Of a DNA stretch of 64,000 nucleotides, positions 59,052-64,000 are shown piece by piece (positions within the stretch are counted from its first letter, which is position 1; each line of letters opens with the position of its first letter). The notes under the pieces are model-generated. The model saw only the letters and a list, made by a program, of their open reading frames with translations, did not search any database and was not told the DNA's origin. Source of the stretch: Neocallimastix lanati (nom. inval.) (lineage: Eukaryota; Neocallimastigomycota; Neocallimastigomycetes; Neocallimastigales; Neocallimastigaceae); the NCBI GenBank assembly GCA_016946835.1, contig JACVTC010000005.1:848501-912500 (forward strand), in the 5' to 3' direction. A program made the position numbers and the translations under genes.

Positions 59052-59640
59052 CACCCATAGAAAACCAAAGCGATATTCAGGATATTTAAAAATGAGCTTT
59101 AGGTAGTCTCAAGTTTTCTCAAATTAATTTTTCTTATAAGCCTTAGCCTTGATTAATTTTCCAGCTATATCTCTCCCAGTAAAAGTTTATAATTGCTTTT
59201 TTTGATGGAAATTTATCTACTTTATCTGCAATGGGTGTATTGTATTTGTAACAAGCTCTTAATCCTAAGATCCAGTTAAAACCTAAACTTAGATGAGGGT
59301 ATTCAAGACTGAGCTCGAATAAATTAATAGTATTTATAAATTTGAAGTTATCGTAATTCGTAACTTTAATTCATTGGAATTTACCAACTTCAGACCAATA
59401 TGATTCAATAACATCTTTTAATTTAGTGATATTCTTTTTCTTAATTTTCTTGTAGAGCACCAGTGATTTTTTCTACCAAGAATAACGTGGCTTAGAAGGT
59501 ATATGGTTTATGAGATCTTTAATAATACATTTAGAATTTCTTCATTTACAAAAGCATTTTATTTGAAAGGAAATACAAAAGCCAGCAATTGGAAATACTT
59601 GAAGATCAAGAGATAGGGGTTTGAGAAAAAAAGAACTTTT
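59052..59640 (-). pseudogene. Decayed unidentified coding relic, possibly transposon derived
   Basis: This is a block of near-normal composition. The minus strand reads in one frame for about 150 codons with three stops. Recognisable stretches include IKKKNITKLKDVIESYWSEV, IKVTNYDNFKFINTINLFEL and LGFNWILGLRACYKYNTPIA, with a frameshift near 59180 leading into GRDIAGKLIKAKAYKKN. The protein is not recognised; a transposase or other mobile-element protein is possible. It abuts the point where the esterase array spacer ends, so it probably inserted there or marks a rearrangement breakpoint. Confidence 0.5.
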
Positions 59641-60221
59641 TTATAAGATTTATTATAGCATTGTTCATACATATTAATTAATAGGAACTTCTTTTTTGAA
59701 AGATTAATTTTCATAAAATTAAACTCTAATAAATATTTCTGAATATATATACTAATTTTAAAATATTATATATAATATTTTAATAAAAATACAATTTAAC
59801 AATTTATATAAATAACAATGTAAATATTTAAAATTTAATATAATAAAAGTATTACAAGAAAATATTACAATATAAATAACATAACCTTAACTTTGATTTA
59901 ATTCAAGAAATATAACAATATTTTTTTTTCAAAATACAATTTTTTTAATCCTTTTTATTTAACTTTATTTATTTATGTTTATTTTATATATGCACAAAAT
60001 TAGTACATGAAAATATACAACTTTTTATAAACAATTAATTATTATTCATATTTCTACTGAATATACAAATATTTTATAAATATTGTTAAAAACAACTTTT
60101 ATTTTATATTTTTATTAAATAGATATTAATAAGATAAATATACAAATATATCTTTTTTTTATATTTTTTAAAATTAATATATAAAATTTACATTTCAATT
60201 AATTGAAAATAATTTATTCAT

Positions 60222-62249
60222 TTAAGCATAGATGCTAGAACACTTCTTGTTAATAGCGTTACATTCTTCATTTAAAGCTTCAGTATATGGCTTAGCCCAG
60301 CAAGCTTGAAGTTCAGCATAACATTCTTGAGACTTCTTGTTCTTACAATCGTAGTCATCAGCTGCACATGAATTATCTCCATTAGAAGTAGATTGTCCAT
60401 TTTCTTGATCATTATTTGGAAGAGTTTTGGCAGTAGTTGGTTGGGCGTTTGGTTGAGCATTTGGAACAGTCTTGGCAGCAGTTGGTTGAGCATTTGGTTG
60501 AGCGTTTGGAAGAGTCTTAGCAGCAGCAGTTGGTTGGGCATTTGGTTGAGCGTTTGGAAGAGTCTTAGCAGCAGCAGTTGGTTGGGCATTTGGTTGTGCG
60601 TTTGGAAGAGTCTTAGCAGCAGTTGGTTGGGCATTTGGTTGTGCGTTTGGAAGAGTCTTAGCAGCAGTTGGTTGGGCATTTGGTTGTGCGTTTGGAAGAG
60701 TCTTAGCAGCAGTTGGTTGGGCATTTGGTTGTGCGTTTGGAAGAGTCTTAGCAGCAGTTGGTTGGGCATTTGGTTGTGCGTTTGGAAGAGTCTTAGCAGC
60801 AGTTGGTTGGGCATTTGGTTGAGCGTTTGGAAGAGTCTTAGCAGCAGTTGGTTGGGCATTTGGTTGTGCATTTGGAAGAGTCTTAGCAGCAGTTGGTTGG
60901 GCATTTGGTTGAGCGTTTGGAAGAGTCTTAGCAGCAGTTGGTTGGGCATTTGGTTGAGCGTTTGGAACAGTCTTAGCAGCAGTTGGTTGGGCATTTGGTT
61001 GTGCGTTTGGAAGAGTCTTAGCAGCAGTTGGTTGGGCATTTGGTTGAGCGTTTGGAACAGTCTTAGCAGCAGTTGGTTGGGCATTTGGTTGTGCGTTTGG
61101 AAGAGTCTTAGCAGCAGTTGGTTGGGCATTTGGTTGTGCGTTTGGAAGAGTCTTAGCAGCAGTTGGTTGGGCATTTGGTTGTGCATTTGGAAGAGTCTTA
61201 GCAGCAGTTGGTTGGGCATTTGGTTGAGCGTTTGGAACAGTCTTAGCAGCAGTTGGTTGGGCATTTGGTTGTGCATTTGGAAGAGTCTTAGCAGCAGTTG
61301 GTTGGGCATTTGGTTGAGCGTTTGGAAGAGTCTTAGCAGCAGTTGGTTGAGCATTTGGTTGTGCATTTGGAAGAGTCTTGGCAGCTGCAGTTGGTTGAGC
61401 ATTTGGTTGTGCATTTGGAAGAGTCTTAGCAGCATTACTAGATGGAACTGATGGAAGATTCTTGGCAGCAGCAGTTGGTTGGGCATTTGGTTGTGCGTTT
61501 GGAAGAGTCTTGGCAGCTGCAGTTGGTTGAGCATTTGGTTGTGCTTTTGGAAGAGTCTTAGCAGCAGTTGGTTGAGCATTTGGTTGTGCGTTTGGAAGAG
61601 TCTTGGCAGCTGCAGTTGGTTGAGCATTTGGTTGTGCATTTGGAAGAGTCTTGGCAGCTGCAGTTGGTTGAGCATTTGGTTGTGCATTTGGAAGAGTCTT
61701 GGCAGCAGCTGTTGGTTGAGCATTTGGTTGTGCATTTGGAAGAGTTTTAGCAGCAGCTGTTGGTTGAGCATTTGGTTGTGCGTTTGGAAGAGTTTTAGCA
61801 GCAGCTGTTGGTTGAGCATTTGGTTGTGCGTTTGGAAGAGTTTTAGCAGCAGCTGTTGGTTGAGCATTTGGTTGTGCGTTTGGAAGAGTTTTAGCAGCAG
61901 CTGTTGGTTGAGCATTTGGTTGTGCGTTTGGTAGAGTCTTAGCTGGTTGACTTTGATTTTGATTTTGGTTTTGATTTTGATCTTGATTTTGATTTTGATT
62001 TTGGTTTTGATTTTGTGGTTGTGAGTTTGAAGACCAAATTTCTGAACATAAACTGTTTAATTTATCGCAATTTTCACCACCGGAACTCCAACATTCAGTT
62101 GCCTTTTGTTGACAGGCATTAGATTGTTCTTGCTTGCAATTATAATCCTCGGGACCACAAATAAGATATGGGTTACTATCTCTCTTTTCAATGATAGGAA
62201 GAGCAGAAACAAGACTGACAGTAGCTAATAATATTATATTGAATCTCAT
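60222..62249 (-). CDS. Secreted repeat protein with paired six-cysteine modules
   Basis: One coding exon of 675 residues. The signal peptide (MRFNIILLATVSLVSALPII) is followed by EKRD, a Kex2-like cleavage site. An N-terminal Cys module (about residues 31-69) has the spacing C-x6-C-x7-C-x6-C-x7-C-x6-C. A Gln-Asn linker and about 32 tandem units of 15-16 residues (AKTLPNAQPNAQPTAA) follow, with one odd unit (AKNLPSVPSSNA). A C-terminal module repeats the spacing C-x6-C-x7-C-x6-C-x12-C-x6-C. The Thr/Pro/Ala/Asn-rich repeat is probably an extended, O-glycosylated stalk; the end modules are probably disulphide-bonded and may bind a wall or substrate. I recognise no family. No GPI signal or transmembrane helix is seen at the C-terminus. 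Confidence 0.85.
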   Translation of the reverse strand: MRFNIILLATVSLVSALPIIEKRDSNPYLICGPEDYNCKQEQSNACQQKATECWSSGGENCDKLNSLCSEIWSSNSQPQNQNQNQNQNQDQNQNQNQNQSQPAKTLPNAQPNAQPTAAAKTLPNAQPNAQPTAAAKTLPNAQPNAQPTAAAKTLPNAQPNAQPTAAAKTLPNAQPNAQPTAAAKTLPNAQPNAQPTAAAKTLPNAQPNAQPTAAAKTLPNAQPNAQPTAAKTLPKAQPNAQPTAAAKTLPNAQPNAQPTAAAKNLPSVPSSNAAKTLPNAQPNAQPTAAAKTLPNAQPNAQPTAAKTLPNAQPNAQPTAAKTLPNAQPNAQPTAAKTVPNAQPNAQPTAAKTLPNAQPNAQPTAAKTLPNAQPNAQPTAAKTLPNAQPNAQPTAAKTVPNAQPNAQPTAAKTLPNAQPNAQPTAAKTVPNAQPNAQPTAAKTLPNAQPNAQPTAAKTLPNAQPNAQPTAAKTLPNAQPNAQPTAAKTLPNAQPNAQPTAAKTLPNAQPNAQPTAAKTLPNAQPNAQPTAAKTLPNAQPNAQPTAAKTLPNAQPNAQPTAAAKTLPNAQPNAQPTAAAKTLPNAQPNAQPTAAKTVPNAQPNAQPTTAKTLPNNDQENGQSTSNGDNSCAADDYDCKNKKSQECYAELQACWAKPYTEALNEECNAINKKCSSIYA
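60420..61945 (-). repeat. Coding minisatellite, 45/48-bp units, about 32 copies
   Basis: Units encode KTLPNAQPNAQPTAA with or without an extra Ala; Val replaces Leu in four units. The far-upstream (N-terminal) units use the 48-bp form almost exclusively and the central ones the 45-bp form, showing at least two expansion phases. Frames on the other strand are shadows of this array. Confidence 0.95.
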
Positions 62250-62353
62250 CTAATATTATAATTATTTTAAATACAATATTAAATTAATAATCTATTTATT
62301 TTTAACATCTTAAATTTTTTTTATTAATCATATTAAAAAAAAAAAAGACTTAC
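62250..62353 (-). other. 5'-UTR intron ending exactly at the start codon
   Basis: On the minus strand GTAAGT (donor at 62353) follows AATAACAAA, and TTAG (acceptor at 62250) immediately precedes ATG. Splicing gives AACAAA-ATG, a good fungal start context. The Caf120-like gene has the same kind of arrangement. Confidence 0.65.
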
Positions 62354-64000
62354 TTTGTTATTATTTCTTTCAAAGACAATAGAGTTTTATAATTTATTTT
62401 AATATTATTGTTTAAAATTTTCCTGCTTTTAAACAAGTAAGTTTTTAATTTTCTTTTATAAACGAAATTAATTCTTATTGATTTTTATATTACAATTATA
62501 TTGATTTTACTATTTTTTAATACTTAATATTTCTTCCAGAGAATACTAATATTAAAAAATATATAATTAATACTTTATTTTATTTTTATAAAAAAATTTT
62601 TTATATATTTATTTACTTAATTCTTTAAATATAAGATGTTGACTAATAATTATAAGGAAAATTTTGGACTTTTATACTTTTTTAAATAATTAATAAATAT
62701 TATTTATTTAATAAAAAAAAATGATTTCCATAAAAGTAGTACAAAATTTATATTAATAGTATTTTTTATTTATTTTAATTTATACATGTTGTTATCCAAT
62801 AAAATCATTTTTACTTTATTATTATTAAAATTTTAATAATTTAAATTTATAATATTTTTTATTATTAAAGATTTAATAATTTTAATCAATAATATATTTT
62901 ATTATAATTGAAGATTATTATAATTATTATTATTATAATTATTATTATTATTATTATAATTATTATTATTATTATTATAATTATTATTATTATTATTGTT
63001 ATTATAATAATAATTATTATTATTATTTAATAATTACATCCTAAAATAATTTTTAAACTTTTATTTATAAACTAAAAATTGAATTAAATAATAAATAATA
63101 AAGTATTAATATTAATATCATTTTTTATTTATTAATAAACTAATAAAAATATGAATAATTTTAATGTGTGTAATTTTTATTATAAATAAAATTTTATTAA
63201 TTTAAAATTATATATTTTAAAAATTTTCAACAGCCATTGGTTAAAAATACAAATATAAAACTTTAATTTTCATTTTTTTATACCGCAAATTATTATTTCA
63301 AAGTATATTAAAACCAATAAAAACAGAGATAGCGATATGTTTTAAAAATTAATTATTAAAATAATTAATTTAATTCAAAATTAAAAAAGTTAATTAATAG
63401 TAAACTTACTTTTGAGCATTATATACAAAAAGATTTCAAACACATAATAATTAAAATAAAAGCAAAATTTTACACATTAAATTTAAATAAATATAAATTT
63501 TAATTAATAACCGTTCTTTATCTTTTAGATATTTATATTTATTAAATAATGACCGTGCTTTATCTTTTAGATATTTCTATTTATTAATTTAATTTAAAAT
63601 AAATAAATAAATAAATATATATTTATATATATTTGAAAGTTAAATATATTTATAGTTAGTGAAACTACAGTTATTAGTACATATTTAATTTCATATATTT
63701 CAAAAATAAAATTTAGGAAATGAGTAAAAAACAAGTGTATCAAATTTTAATAAAATTTTAAATATTTTTTCTTTTTTTTTCTCTCCTTATTTAATATTGA
63801 TATTTAATATGAAAAATATTAATCATAAAATTATAACTTTATAAAACTTTTATTAATATGTTATATTGTTTTCATAAATAAATATTTTACTTTAATTTTT
63901 ATTTGAATCTTCTATTTAAAAATTTTCAAAAACATTAATATGTTTCTTAATCATTGTGAATATTTTTATAAAATAATTAATATTATAATTATTACTACTA
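62354..64000. other. Intergenic AT-rich end of window
   Basis: It contains the upstream region of the secreted repeat gene, an interrupted ATT/AATT repeat (about 62925-63025), and a two-copy repeat of about 40 bp at 63507-63590 (core CTTTATCTTTTAGATATTT). No further gene is seen. Confidence 0.55.

Noticed and set aside
60393-61934. Plus-strand frames with WLSIWLCVWKSL repeats
   Set aside because: They are antisense readings of the minisatellite. The minus frame has a signal peptide, cysteine modules and a stop, so it is the gene.

Overview
This is a eukaryotic window, extremely AT-rich and full of A/T homopolymers and (AAT)n arrays. It has split genes with short GT-AG introns, proteins rich in Asn and Asp runs, and the standard stop codons. 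A fungus fits best: there is a PH-domain protein of the Caf120/Skg3 family, a Gvp36-like BAR protein, and a likely FBF1-type transition-fibre protein that only flagellated lineages keep. Together with a family of secreted esterases this points to an anaerobic gut fungus (Neocallimastigomycota) or a relative. The assignment is inferred from composition and gene content; no database search was possible.

Layout of the left half: a seven-exon gene (+) for a BTB/POZ protein with C-terminal membrane segments (1056-5879); a CAND1-like exon relic and a less AT-rich insertion, possibly a solo LTR (6425-7030); a nine-exon BAR-domain gene (+, 8846-10729); a roughly 24-exon coiled-coil gene resembling FBF1 (-, 13196-21050); and a six-exon REEP/DP1/HVA22-type ER membrane-shaping gene (-, 24687-26769).

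Layout of the right half: a 2018-residue Caf120/Skg3-like protein (+, 30489-37383) whose start codon is split by an intron; one esterase gene on the minus strand (40030-41216); a 6.9 kb spacer with nested palindromes, a direct repeat and an esterase gene scrap; four tandem esterase genes on the plus strand (48152-58136); an unidentified decayed coding relic (59052-59640); and a secreted protein with about 32 tandem repeats between two matching six-cysteine modules (-, 60222-62249).

The exon structures were built by hand from splice signals and reading phase. Each multi-exon model closes to an integral number of codons: 1066, 297, 1471, 381 and 2018 residues, and 310 or 313 for the esterases. 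The housekeeping genes on the left concern membrane shaping, the flagellar base and trafficking. The right half is an accessory region in which a secreted hydrolase has been amplified with its promoter and then homogenised, next to a repeat-expanded secreted protein. Family names rest on motif memory and should be confirmed by profile searches.
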